A stretch of DNA of 12,759 nucleotides. Source: CAYUYH01 sp964449175 (lineage in GTDB: Bacteria > Planctomycetota > Phycisphaerae > SM23-33). The notes under the pieces were generated by a model. That model worked only from the letters and a program-made list of their open reading frames with translations, ran no database searches and was not told the origin of the DNA. The translations under genes and the position numbers were made by a program. This document shows positions 5,290-12,759 of this stretch, one piece after another (position 1 is the stretch's first letter; each line of letters begins with the position of its first letter). The stretch lies in NCBI GenBank assembly GCA_964449175.1, contig CAYUYH010000055.1:1-12759 (forward strand), written 5' to 3'.

Positions 5290-8262
5290 TCAGGCGTCCT
5301 TGCCGGCATCGAAGTTGTTCAGCTTCCCGGCCAGGAACCGCCCTGTGAACGACTTCTTCTCGGCGGCTATGTCCTCCGGCACGCCGGCTGCGACCACCTT
5401 GCCGCCCGCCTCTCCGCCGGCCGGGCCGAGGTCGATGATCCAGTCGGCGCACTTGATCACGTCCATGTTGTGCTCTATCACCACCACCGTGTTGCCCATG
5501 TCCGCCAGGCGGTTCAGAACGTTCAGCAGGTTGCGGATGTCGGCGAAGTGCAGGCCGGTCGTCGGCTCGTCCAGAACATAGAGCGTCTGTCCGGTGGCCG
5601 TCTTGCCCAGTTCGGTGGCAAGCTTGACGCGCTGCGCCTCGCCGCCCGACAGCGTCGTGGAGCTTTGGCCCAGCTCCAGGTAGCCCAGGCCGACGTCGGA
5701 CAGGGCCTTCAGCAACTGCTTGATCTTGGGGAAGTTCTCGAAGAACCCCAGCGCCTCCTCCACGCGCATGGCCAACACCTCGGCGATGTTCCTGCCGCGG
5801 TACCGCACCTCGAGCGTCTCGCGATTGTAGCGGGCGCCCTTGCACTCCTGGCAGGTGACGTAGACGTCCGGCAGGAAGTGCATCTCGATCCGCTTGGTGC
5901 CCTGGCCCTGGCAGGCCTCGCACCGCCCGCCGCGGACGTTGAAGCTGAATCGACCGGCCTTGTAGCCGCGTATCTTCGCCTCGCGGGTCTTGGCGTAGAC
6001 CTGGCGGATCAGGTCGAACACGCCGGTGTAGGTGGCCGGGTTGGACCGCGGCGTGCGCCCGATGGGCGACTGGTCGATCTCGATGACCTTGTCGATCTTG
6101 CCGACGCCGAGAATCTTGTCGAACTCGCCGGGCTTCTCGCGCGACGTGTAAATCCGCCGCCTCAGCGCCCGCAGCAGCGTCAGGTTCACCAGCGTGCTCT
6201 TGCCCGAGCCGGATACGCCCGTCACGCAGATGATCCCGCCGAGGGGGAACTTCACGTTGATGCTCTTGAGGTTGTTCTGGCGACAGCCGCGAACCTCGAC
6301 CGCGCGCGACGGCGAGACCGCCCGCCGGCGGCGCGGCGCCTCGATCCGCAGCTCGCCGCTGAGATACTTGCCCGTCAGCGACTCGGTGGCGGAGTGAATG
6401 TCGTCGATCGTGCCCTCCGCGACGATCCTGCCGCCGTGTCGCCCGGCCGCCGGACCCATGTCGATGATCCAGTCGGCGCTGCGGATGGTCTCCTCGTCGT
6501 GCTCCACCACGATTACGGTGTTGCCCATGTCGCGCAGATGCTTGAGCGTGCGGATCAGCCGCTGGTTGTCACGCTGATGCAGGCCGATCGTCGGCTCGTC
6601 CAGCACGTAGCAGACGCCGACCAGCCCGCTGCCGACCTGTGTGGCCAGGCGTATCCGCTGAGCCTCGCCGCCCGAAAGCGTCGCCGCGGTGCGGTCCAGC
6701 GTGATGTACTCCAGCCCCACGTCGGCGAGGAACACAAGCCGGTGGCGAATCTCCCGCACGATCACCTCGGCTATCTGGCGCCGCTCCGTGTCCAGCTCCA
6801 GACCGTCGAGAAACTCAATCGCCTCGGAGATCGTCATCTTGGTGACGTGATGGATGTTGCGATCTCCGACCAGCACGGCCAGCGAGGCCGATTTCAGCCG
6901 CGCGCCCTTGCAGGTTCGGCAGGGCTGCTCGCTGAGGTAGCCGTGCAGGCGGGATTTGACGAACTGGCTGTCGGTCTTCCGCCAGCGGCGGGTCAGGTTG
7001 GGGATCACGCCTTCCCAGTCGCCGTCGTCGCTGCCGTACATCAGCACCTTCCGCAGGGCGGGCTTGATCCGCGAGTAAGGCAGGGTCGGCGAGACGCCGT
7101 GGATCCGGCAGAACTGACGCAGCAGGCGGTTGTAGAGGATGTTCATCCTCTTGCCGCCGTGTCGCCAGGCGTCGATCGCCCCGCTCGACAGCGACAGCGA
7201 CGCGTCGGGCACGATCAGCTCCGGGTCGAACTCCAGGATCGTCCCCAGCCCGTCGCAACTGTCGCACGCGCCGTATGGGGAGTTGAAGCTGAACATCCTC
7301 GGCGACAGCTCCGGCAGGTTCGCCTGTGGGTGCTGCGGGCAGGCGTAGGTGGCGCTGAAGAGCCAGTCCTTCCAGTTCTCGTGCTCGCCGGCCGCCTCGC
7401 CGCGCGGCGGGGCCTCGCCGGCGTCTTTGGGCTCGTAGGCGACGGTGACCAGCCCGCCCGACAGCTTCAGCGCGGCCTCCATGCTGTCGGAGAGGCGCAG
7501 CTTCGCGGTGTCCCGCAGGACCAGCCGGTCGACCACCACGTCGACATTGTGCTTGCGGTTCTTGTTCAGTTCGGGCACGGACTTCAGGTCGTGGACCTGC
7601 CCGTCGATGCGGACGCGGACGAACCCCTCCCGCCGGACCGCCCGCAACTGCTCGGTATGCTGGCCCTTCTGGCCCCGGACGATCGGCGCCAGCACCATGA
7701 ACCGCCTGCCCTCGGGTAGCGTGAAGATCGCGTCCACCATCTGGCTGACGGTCTGGGAGGAGATGGGCTGGCCGCAGATCCAGCAGTGCGGCCTGCCTAC
7801 GCGGGCGAACAGCAGCCGCAGGTAGTCGTACACCTCCGTGGTCGTGGCGACGGTGGAACGCGGATTGTGCCCCGAAGGCCTCTGCTCGATGGCGACCGTC
7901 GGCGGCAGGCCCTCGATGTGCTCCACGTCAGGCTTCGACAGCTGCTCGAGGAACTGGCGGGCGTAGGCGGACAGGCTCTCGACGTACTTACGCTGGCCCT
8001 CGGCGTATATCGTGTCGAAGGCCAGGCTGCTCTTGCCCGACCCGCTCAGCCCGGTCACGACGACCAGCTTGTCGCGGGGGATGCGGACGTCGATGTTCTG
8101 GAGATTGTGCTCCTTGGCCCCCAGGACGACGATCTCGCGCGCGGGCTCGCTGGCCGGGGCCGCAGCCGGTGGACGGCTCGCGGACGACTTGGCGTTGGCG
8201 ACGGCCTGCGTGGCCGACGGGCCGGGGTTGCCGCCTGAGGATGTCCTTCTCTTCCTCGCCAT
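5290..8262 (-). CDS. uvrA: UvrA, excinuclease ABC subunit A
   Basis: The 990-residue product is the damage-sensing ATPase of nucleotide excision repair and works as a dimer with UvrB. Both ABC modules are intact: Walker A GLSGSGKS (71-78) and GVSGSGKS (682-689), signature LSGGEAQR (529-536 and 871-878), and Walker B YVLDEPT (552-558 and 895-901). The C-terminal zinc module is standard (C781, C784, C804, C807). The first zinc module reads C308-P-Q-H311 and C333/C336, with His in place of the second Cys. A 43-residue Ala/Ser/Pro-rich N-terminal extension precedes the usual start (EIVVLGAKEHNL). I chose the ATG at 8262 because a TATACT -10 box lies just upstream; the GTG at 8289 would precede that promoter. 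No Shine-Dalgarno sequence is seen. It is divergent from the serine protease gene. Confidence 0.97.
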   Translation of the reverse strand: MARKRRTSSGGNPGPSATQAVANAKSSASRPPAAAPASEPAREIVVLGAKEHNLQNIDVRIPRDKLVVVTGLSGSGKSSLAFDTIYAEGQRKYVESLSAYARQFLEQLSKPDVEHIEGLPPTVAIEQRPSGHNPRSTVATTTEVYDYLRLLFARVGRPHCWICGQPISSQTVSQMVDAIFTLPEGRRFMVLAPIVRGQKGQHTEQLRAVRREGFVRVRIDGQVHDLKSVPELNKNRKHNVDVVVDRLVLRDTAKLRLSDSMEAALKLSGGLVTVAYEPKDAGEAPPRGEAAGEHENWKDWLFSATYACPQHPQANLPELSPRMFSFNSPYGACDSCDGLGTILEFDPELIVPDASLSLSSGAIDAWRHGGKRMNILYNRLLRQFCRIHGVSPTLPYSRIKPALRKVLMYGSDDGDWEGVIPNLTRRWRKTDSQFVKSRLHGYLSEQPCRTCKGARLKSASLAVLVGDRNIHHVTKMTISEAIEFLDGLELDTERRQIAEVIVREIRHRLVFLADVGLEYITLDRTAATLSGGEAQRIRLATQVGSGLVGVCYVLDEPTIGLHQRDNQRLIRTLKHLRDMGNTVIVVEHDEETIRSADWIIDMGPAAGRHGGRIVAEGTIDDIHSATESLTGKYLSGELRIEAPRRRRAVSPSRAVEVRGCRQNNLKSINVKFPLGGIICVTGVSGSGKSTLVNLTLLRALRRRIYTSREKPGEFDKILGVGKIDKVIEIDQSPIGRTPRSNPATYTGVFDLIRQVYAKTREAKIRGYKAGRFSFNVRGGRCEACQGQGTKRIEMHFLPDVYVTCQECKGARYNRETLEVRYRGRNIAEVLAMRVEEALGFFENFPKIKQLLKALSDVGLGYLELGQSSTTLSGGEAQRVKLATELGKTATGQTLYVLDEPTTGLHFADIRNLLNVLNRLADMGNTVVVIEHNMDVIKCADWIIDLGPAGGEAGGKVVAAGVPEDIAAEKKSFTGRFLAGKLNNFDAGKDA

Positions 8263-8279
8263 GGATGAACAAACCGCTG

Positions 8280-8285
8280 AGTATA
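8280..8285 (-). promoter_or_regulatory. Likely -10 box of the uvrA promoter
   Basis: TATACT on the minus strand is a five-of-six match to the sigma70 -10 consensus in a GC-rich background. Transcription would start near 8273, giving a leader of only about 11 bases before the uvrA ATG at 8262. No good -35 hexamer is present at the right spacing. No LexA-like operator was recognised. Confidence 0.45.
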
Positions 8286-8496
8286 CCACTCCGTATCAAC
8301 GGGGGGAAGCCCGCACCGCCGGCGATTGCCCGCCACGGGCGAAACCGCATCGCGCACAAATACTTCCAGCCGGGCGGCATTGACGATCAGCCCGCGGCAG
8401 GTCACAATCAACACGCCACTGCGACCGGCGGTTGCGGGCTGGGACAGGTGACTTGTCGTCGATGGGCCGGTCGTTGCGGCAGAAAGAGGGTTTCCC

Positions 8497-9864
8497 ATGA
8501 GCAGCTTGAGGATTTGGCCGCTGGTGTGCGTGCTGGTGCTGGCGCAGGGGTCCGGCGGGGCGACGGGGGCTGAAGGCCTGGCCACGCTGGACTTCCGCCA
8601 GGTCGTCGCCGACGCCAAGGACAAGGTCTTCCCCGCGGTGGTCTTCATCAAGTGCCTCCGGGAGAGCCACGAGTCCGGCAAGAAGATCACCGAAGAGATC
8701 GTCGGCAGCGGGGTGATCGTATCCGACATCGGCGAGGTGCTGACCAACTGGCACGTCGTGGACAAAGTCGTGGAGGTCCGGTGCCTGCTCTACGACGGGC
8801 GGGCGCTGGAGGCCGAGGTGCTCGGCAGCGACAAGGATACCGACCTTGCCCTGATCAGGCTGAAGACCCCGCCCGGCAGCGCCGCGATCCCGTTCGCCGA
8901 GCTTGGCGATTCGTCGACGCTGAAGGAGGGCGACTTCGTGATGGCGATGGGCGCGCCGTGGGGGCTGAACCGCTCGGTGTCGATCGGCATTATCTCCTGC
9001 ACGCGGCGGTTCCTGCCCGATCACAGCCAGTACAGCCTGTGGCTCCAGACCGACGCAGCCATCAGCCCGGGCAACTCCGGCGGCCCGATGGTGAATACCG
9101 CCGGCCAGGTCGTGGGCATCAACGCCCTGGCCGTGCTTTCCGGCGGGGACATGGGCTTCGCCATTCCGTCCGAGACCATCCGCGAGATACTCCCGCAGTT
9201 GCGACGGAGCGGTAAGGTGCAGTGGAGCTGGACGGGCCTACAGCTCCAGCCGCTGAAGGACTTCAACAAGAACATCTATTTCGACGCCGCCGACGGCGTG
9301 ATCGTGGCTGAGACCGACCCGGAGAGCCCGGCCCGCCGGGCGGGCATCCAGCCGACCGACAGGATCGTCGCCGTCAACGGCCGGCCCGTCACGGCTGAGC
9401 GAGAGGAAGACCTGCCCGCGCTTCGGCGGCGGCTGGGCCAGTTGGCAAAGCACGAGCCGGCCAGCTTCAAGATCATCCGCGGCGGGCAAGAGATCGCCGT
9501 CGAGCTGACGCCCCGCGAGAAGGGCAAGGTCGAGGGGGATGAGCTGGACTGCCCACGATGGGACATGACCCTCAAGACGATCAACCAGTTCGACAACCGA
9601 GACCTCTATTTCTATCGCAAGGAGGGCGTGTTCGTTTACGGCATCAAGTATCCGGGCAACGCCGGCAACTCCGGCCTGTCCGAGCAGGACATCATCCTCA
9701 GGATCGACGGCAAGGAGGTCAAGACGCTCGAGGACGTCAAGGCCATCCACGCCGAGGCCATCGCCAACGTCGCCACGAAACACAGGATGGTGTTCACGAT
9801 AATGCGAAGCGGACTGATGCGGCAGATCGTGCTGGATTTCTCGCGCGACTACGAGAAGGAATGA
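8497..9864 (+). CDS. Secreted HtrA/Do-like serine protease with two PDZ domains
   Basis: This 455-residue protein begins with a signal peptide (hydrophobic residues 6-16, likely cleavage after A25) and has no lipobox Cys. The trypsin-like domain (about 40-235) has the full triad: His86 in TNWHVV, Asp116 in DTDLALIRL and Ser194 in PGNSGGP. PDZ1 spans about 245-338 and PDZ2 about 353-449; both keep the PDZ strand-helix pattern. It fits the S1C (DegP/HtrA) family, which degrades or refolds misfolded envelope proteins, with the PDZ domains binding substrate C-termini. The ATG has GAGGG seven bases upstream. It is followed 23 bases later by a PDZ lipoprotein gene that appears to derive from the same fold, so the two products probably act together in the periplasm. 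Gene names such as degP or htrA would overstate orthology. Confidence 0.9.
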   Translation: MSSLRIWPLVCVLVLAQGSGGATGAEGLATLDFRQVVADAKDKVFPAVVFIKCLRESHESGKKITEEIVGSGVIVSDIGEVLTNWHVVDKVVEVRCLLYDGRALEAEVLGSDKDTDLALIRLKTPPGSAAIPFAELGDSSTLKEGDFVMAMGAPWGLNRSVSIGIISCTRRFLPDHSQYSLWLQTDAAISPGNSGGPMVNTAGQVVGINALAVLSGGDMGFAIPSETIREILPQLRRSGKVQWSWTGLQLQPLKDFNKNIYFDAADGVIVAETDPESPARRAGIQPTDRIVAVNGRPVTAEREEDLPALRRRLGQLAKHEPASFKIIRGGQEIAVELTPREKGKVEGDELDCPRWDMTLKTINQFDNRDLYFYRKEGVFVYGIKYPGNAGNSGLSEQDIILRIDGKEVKTLEDVKAIHAEAIANVATKHRMVFTIMRSGLMRQIVLDFSRDYEKE

Positions 9865-9887
9865 CCCTACACACAGGGGAGCAAACG

Positions 9888-12176
9888 ATGAAAACACACT
9901 GGGTTGTCTTCGCGATCATGGTGGCTGCGGGCCTGCTGGTCGTCGCCGGCTGCGGCGCGACGGAATCCGCCGGCCTGACGCCGGCTGACAAGGCCGTGCT
10001 GGCCGACGCCGTCTCGGCCTCGCTGGTCAAGGTCGAGTACACCGTTCAATACGACAAGGGCGAGGCGCCGCACGCGGAGGGCTATGCCCAGCGCTGCCCC
10101 TATTGCGGCCAGTATCACTCGCAGTCGATCGAGCACCTGATTTCCGAGGAGCGGCCGCTTGAGGCGCCGGGCTTCCTGATCTCGCCGGCGCGGGTGGTCA
10201 CGCCGGACATCATCGTGCATCCGAGGTTCATCAAGTCCATCGCCGTCCGCCAGGGCGACCAAGTCATCCCGGCGAGCGTCTCGGCCTATGCCCAGCGGCA
10301 GAACGCCGTGTTCCTGGAGCTGGACAAGCCGCTGGAAGGGGCCAAGCCACTGGACTTCACCGCGCCGTCCGGGCCGCCGTACTTCGCCGTCACCTACGGC
10401 GTCAGCAACGCGCAGTGGACAACCACCGTGCAGTCGATTCCTGCCGGCACGGCCGTCAGTGAGGACGGCCCGCGGTTCGCGCCCGTCCCGTCGCACTGCC
10501 TGATCGTCTCGGCTGACGGTCAGCCGGCGGGCGTCTCGATGATCGACGAGCTGCCGCTGGACGATTCGTGGCAGGGCTCGCCGGCGGACTGGCCGGTTGT
10601 CAGCGCCGAGGACATGACCAAGGCGCTGGCCGACCTGGAGGCTAAGGCCGAGAAGGCACTGCTGCGCGTGTCGCTGAGCTTCCGCAGCCCCAAGAAATCG
10701 GCCAGGGAGATGATGTACAGCCGATACGGCGCTGAGGAGGACGAATCGACCGAGCGCAACGTCCCCGGCGTGCTCGTGGCTGAGAGGCGCGTACTTGTGC
10801 TGACGAACCTGAAGGCCCGCACCACCGCCCGCCTGGAGCGGATCGTCGTGCACGGCGCGGACGGGCAGGCCATGCCGGCGAAGTTCGCCGGCACGCTCAA
10901 TGACTACGGCTGCTTCGTCGCCGAGTTGGACGAGCCCGCCGCCGGCGCGGTCGAGCTGTCCGACGCCGGCATCCTCAGCGTGCGCAACGCGCTGCTGCTG
11001 GCCGCCGAGATGCGCATCCAGGGCGAGACGCGCGTGACGTACTTCAACCACGGTCGCATACCCGCCTTCCGGCTCGGCTGGAGGAGGCAGGTGTACCCCA
11101 ATGCCGGGAATTACTCCGACGGGACGTTCTACTTCACCCAGGACGGCAAACTGCTGGCCCTGCCCGTGGCCAGGAGGGAGAAGGTCTCGCAGGACCGGTG
11201 GCGGGACGACGAACCGATGCTCACATCCTCCAACTACGTCGCAGCCGTGCTGGGCGACCTGCCCGCCAACCTCGACGCCAGCAATGTGCCCGTCTCCGAG
11301 GCCGAGGAGAACCGCTTGGCCTGGCTGGGCGTCGAGCTCCAGGCGCTCGACAAGGAATTGGCCAGGATCAACAACGTCTCCGACCTCACGCGCGACGGTC
11401 AAACCGGCGCGCTGGTCTCCTACGTATACGAGGGTTCCCCAGCCGCCGCCGCGGGCATCAAGCCCGGCGACGTTCTGCTGCGGCTGCACGTCGAAGGCGA
11501 GCCCAAGCCCGTCGAGGTGGTGATCGAGGATTTCGGCTTCGGCGCCACGCGGGCCTTCCCGTGGGAACGCCTCGACGAGCTGCCGGAACAGTACTACGAC
11601 CAGATTCCAACGCCCTGGCCCTCGGCGGACAACACGCTGAACCGCCAGCTTACCGAGCTGGGCTTCGGCAAGAAGTTCACGGCCGATTTCTTCGCAGACG
11701 GGAAGGTGGTCGCCAAGGACTTCGAGGTCGCCCAGAGCCCGCCGTACTATGACTCAGCCAAGCGGTACAAGTCCGACGAGCTGGGGATGACCGTGCGCGA
11801 CCTGACCTACGAGGTCCGCCGCTACTTCCAGAAGGCCCCCGACGCCGAGGGCGTGATCATCTCCAGGATCGAGCCGGGCAGCAAGGCCTCCGTCGGCGGC
11901 ATCAAACCCTATGAGATGGTCACGCACGTCAACGACGTGCCGGTGCGGACGGCCGAGCAGTTCGGCAAGCTGATCGAAGGCCGCTCCGAACTGCGGCTGT
12001 CGATCAAGCGGATGACGCAGGGCAGGGTGGTGAAGATCAAGCTCACCGCCGCGGAGCCCGAAGCCCCCGCCGCGACCGCGCCGGCGACCGAGCCGGCCGC
12101 GACCGCCCCAGCTGAGACCCAGCCGGCCGATGCCGAAGTGGTGCCAGAAGTCAGCGCCCCGGCGGCTGCCGAATAG
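9888..12176 (+). CDS. Lipoprotein with two degenerate trypsin-like domains and two PDZ domains (probable pseudoprotease)
   Basis: The 762-residue product starts with a lipoprotein signal; the lipobox is VAGC with Cys22. A CPYCGQYH motif (70-77) follows. Residues about 94-220 and 293-430 each resemble the HtrA protease fold, but the catalytic positions are changed. In the first, TPDIIV replaces TNxHVV and QRQNAVFLEL replaces DxDLALIRL. In the second, LTNLKA lacks the His, DYGCFVAEL lacks the Asp, and GNYSDG stands at the GNSGG position. PDZ domains lie at about 478-545 and 631-720, then an Ala/Pro/Glu-rich tail (722-762). These domain assignments come from pattern alignment with the neighbouring active protease. 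The start at 9888 has AGGGGAG upstream and places the signal peptide first; an ATG at 9861 that overlaps the previous stop would add nine residues. It may anchor, regulate or present substrates to the upstream protease. Confidence 0.75.
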   Translation: MKTHWVVFAIMVAAGLLVVAGCGATESAGLTPADKAVLADAVSASLVKVEYTVQYDKGEAPHAEGYAQRCPYCGQYHSQSIEHLISEERPLEAPGFLISPARVVTPDIIVHPRFIKSIAVRQGDQVIPASVSAYAQRQNAVFLELDKPLEGAKPLDFTAPSGPPYFAVTYGVSNAQWTTTVQSIPAGTAVSEDGPRFAPVPSHCLIVSADGQPAGVSMIDELPLDDSWQGSPADWPVVSAEDMTKALADLEAKAEKALLRVSLSFRSPKKSAREMMYSRYGAEEDESTERNVPGVLVAERRVLVLTNLKARTTARLERIVVHGADGQAMPAKFAGTLNDYGCFVAELDEPAAGAVELSDAGILSVRNALLLAAEMRIQGETRVTYFNHGRIPAFRLGWRRQVYPNAGNYSDGTFYFTQDGKLLALPVARREKVSQDRWRDDEPMLTSSNYVAAVLGDLPANLDASNVPVSEAEENRLAWLGVELQALDKELARINNVSDLTRDGQTGALVSYVYEGSPAAAAGIKPGDVLLRLHVEGEPKPVEVVIEDFGFGATRAFPWERLDELPEQYYDQIPTPWPSADNTLNRQLTELGFGKKFTADFFADGKVVAKDFEVAQSPPYYDSAKRYKSDELGMTVRDLTYEVRRYFQKAPDAEGVIISRIEPGSKASVGGIKPYEMVTHVNDVPVRTAEQFGKLIEGRSELRLSIKRMTQGRVVKIKLTAAEPEAPAATAPATEPAATAPAETQPADAEVVPEVSAPAAAE

Positions 12177-12319
12177 ACGGAAAGCCTCGCCCGGCTGACG
12201 TGCGCCTGGCCTGGCCGGCTGGAAAATGCTGGAGAATGCGTGAAGCTTTTTCGCCGTGGGAGCGTCTGTAGTACTGAGGGGCTGCGGACGAATACTGCGC
12301 ATGGCGAAAGGAGAATGCA
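12177..12319 (+). other. Intergenic leader of the membrane protein gene
   Basis: The 143 bases between the lipoprotein stop and the next ATG hold no recognisable gene or strong terminator. AATACT (12291-12296) could be a -10 box but has no good -35. A strong ribosome binding site, AAAGGAG (12307-12313), lies seven bases before the ATG at 12320. Confidence 0.4.
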
Positions 12320-12759
12320 ATGAGTGAAGGCAAGCGACCGGGCGGACTGACGGCGTTGGCGGTGTTGAACTTCGTCTTCTCAGGCTGGGGGACGATCGGC
12401 GTTCTCGGCCTGATCGTCATGCTCGCTCTGTTTGGGAAGATGGCCGAGCACATGGACGACAAGGCCCGCGCTCAGTGGGAGGCGCTCCAGGAAGTCGGCC
12501 TGCCCGTGCTGGTCTCCCTTGTCGTCGCGTCAGTTGTCCGGAACATACTCCTGCTGATCTCCGGCGTCGGCTACATCAAGCAGAAGAGGATCCTTGGGCG
12601 CGTCCTGGGCAACATTTACGCTGTGCTGGCAATTGGAACGAGCGTTTTTTCTGCCGTGGTGATGAAGCCCCAGATAGGCGGGGGATTCAACATCAGTGTC
12701 ATCATCGGGCTGATCTACCCCGTGCTGACACTCTTCCTGGTGAATGCGACATTCAAGGA
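12320..12759 (+). CDS. Small multi-pass membrane protein of unknown function (3' end outside window)
   Basis: From the ATG at 12320, preceded by AAAGGAG at a seven-base gap, 146 codons stay open to the window edge. The start reads MSEGKRPGGLTALAVLNFVF. Four hydrophobic segments are visible, at about residues 10-37, 61-80, 90-112 and 124-143. A short amphipathic, charged stretch (GKMAEHMDDKARAQWEALQE) separates the first two, and a basic loop KQKRILGR falls between the second and third. I recall similar RPGGLTALAVLNF starts in planctomycete hypothetical proteins but cannot name a domain family. Codon use matches the neighbours. The gene is on the same strand as the protease and lipoprotein but has its own 143-base leader, so no functional link is claimed. 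Confidence 0.8.
   Translation, partial: MSEGKRPGGLTALAVLNFVFSGWGTIGVLGLIVMLALFGKMAEHMDDKARAQWEALQEVGLPVLVSLVVASVVRNILLLISGVGYIKQKRILGRVLGNIYAVLAIGTSVFSAVVMKPQIGGGFNISVIIGLIYPVLTLFLVNATFK

Noticed and set aside
5074..7719. 881-codon plus-strand open frame opposite uvrA
   Set aside because: It lies antisense to an unmistakable uvrA, is typical of the long shadow frames of GC-rich genes, and shows no recognisable domain.
9867..11489. 540-codon minus-strand open frame opposite the lipoprotein gene
   Set aside because: The sense strand has a signal peptide, lipobox and PDZ domains; the antisense product is low-complexity and Arg/Gly/Val-rich with no family resemblance.
12151..12462. Minus-strand 103-codon frame over the end of the lipoprotein and start of the membrane protein
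   Set aside because: It is antisense to two supported genes and has no domain or ribosome binding site.

Overview
The window is GC-rich, densely packed chromosomal DNA. It most likely comes from a planctomycete, perhaps of the Phycisphaerae. This is inferred from the gene mix (a type IV pilus PilM/PilN pair, an FHA protein, a secreted Do-like protease followed by a PDZ lipoprotein) and from the style of the last membrane protein. No rRNA or other marker fixes the taxonomy. I see no mobile element, CRISPR array or tRNA.

Left part (1-2831, minus strand): hemW (heme chaperone, radical SAM family) is followed by a 290-base leader and then pilM and pilN, the inner-membrane assembly genes of a type IV pilus. 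pilN runs off the left edge. The leader is the main discovery here. On the minus strand at 1514-1433 it carries a sequence and fold that match the c-di-GMP-I (GEMM-I) riboswitch aptamer. A 12-base segment just upstream of the pilM ribosome binding site is exactly complementary to one arm of the aptamer's P3 hairpin, so an alternative fold is available as an expression platform. The inferred picture is c-di-GMP control of pilus assembly in cis.

Middle (2832-8262): an FHA-domain protein is divergent from hemW across a short AT-rich palindrome. Convergent with it is a minus-strand group: uvrA (nucleotide excision repair), a single-domain mannose-1-phosphate guanylyltransferase (GDP-mannose supply for glycans) and ruvX/yqgF. 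The genes in this group are separated by 250 and 77 bases, so they may not form one operon.

Right part (8497-12759, plus strand): a secreted HtrA/Do-like serine protease with an intact His-Asp-Ser triad and two PDZ domains is followed 23 bases later by a 762-residue lipoprotein. The lipoprotein looks like two tandem, catalytically dead trypsin-like domains plus two PDZ domains. The pair suggests an active envelope protease with a co-produced, membrane-anchored pseudoprotease partner. The window ends inside a four-helix membrane protein of unknown function.
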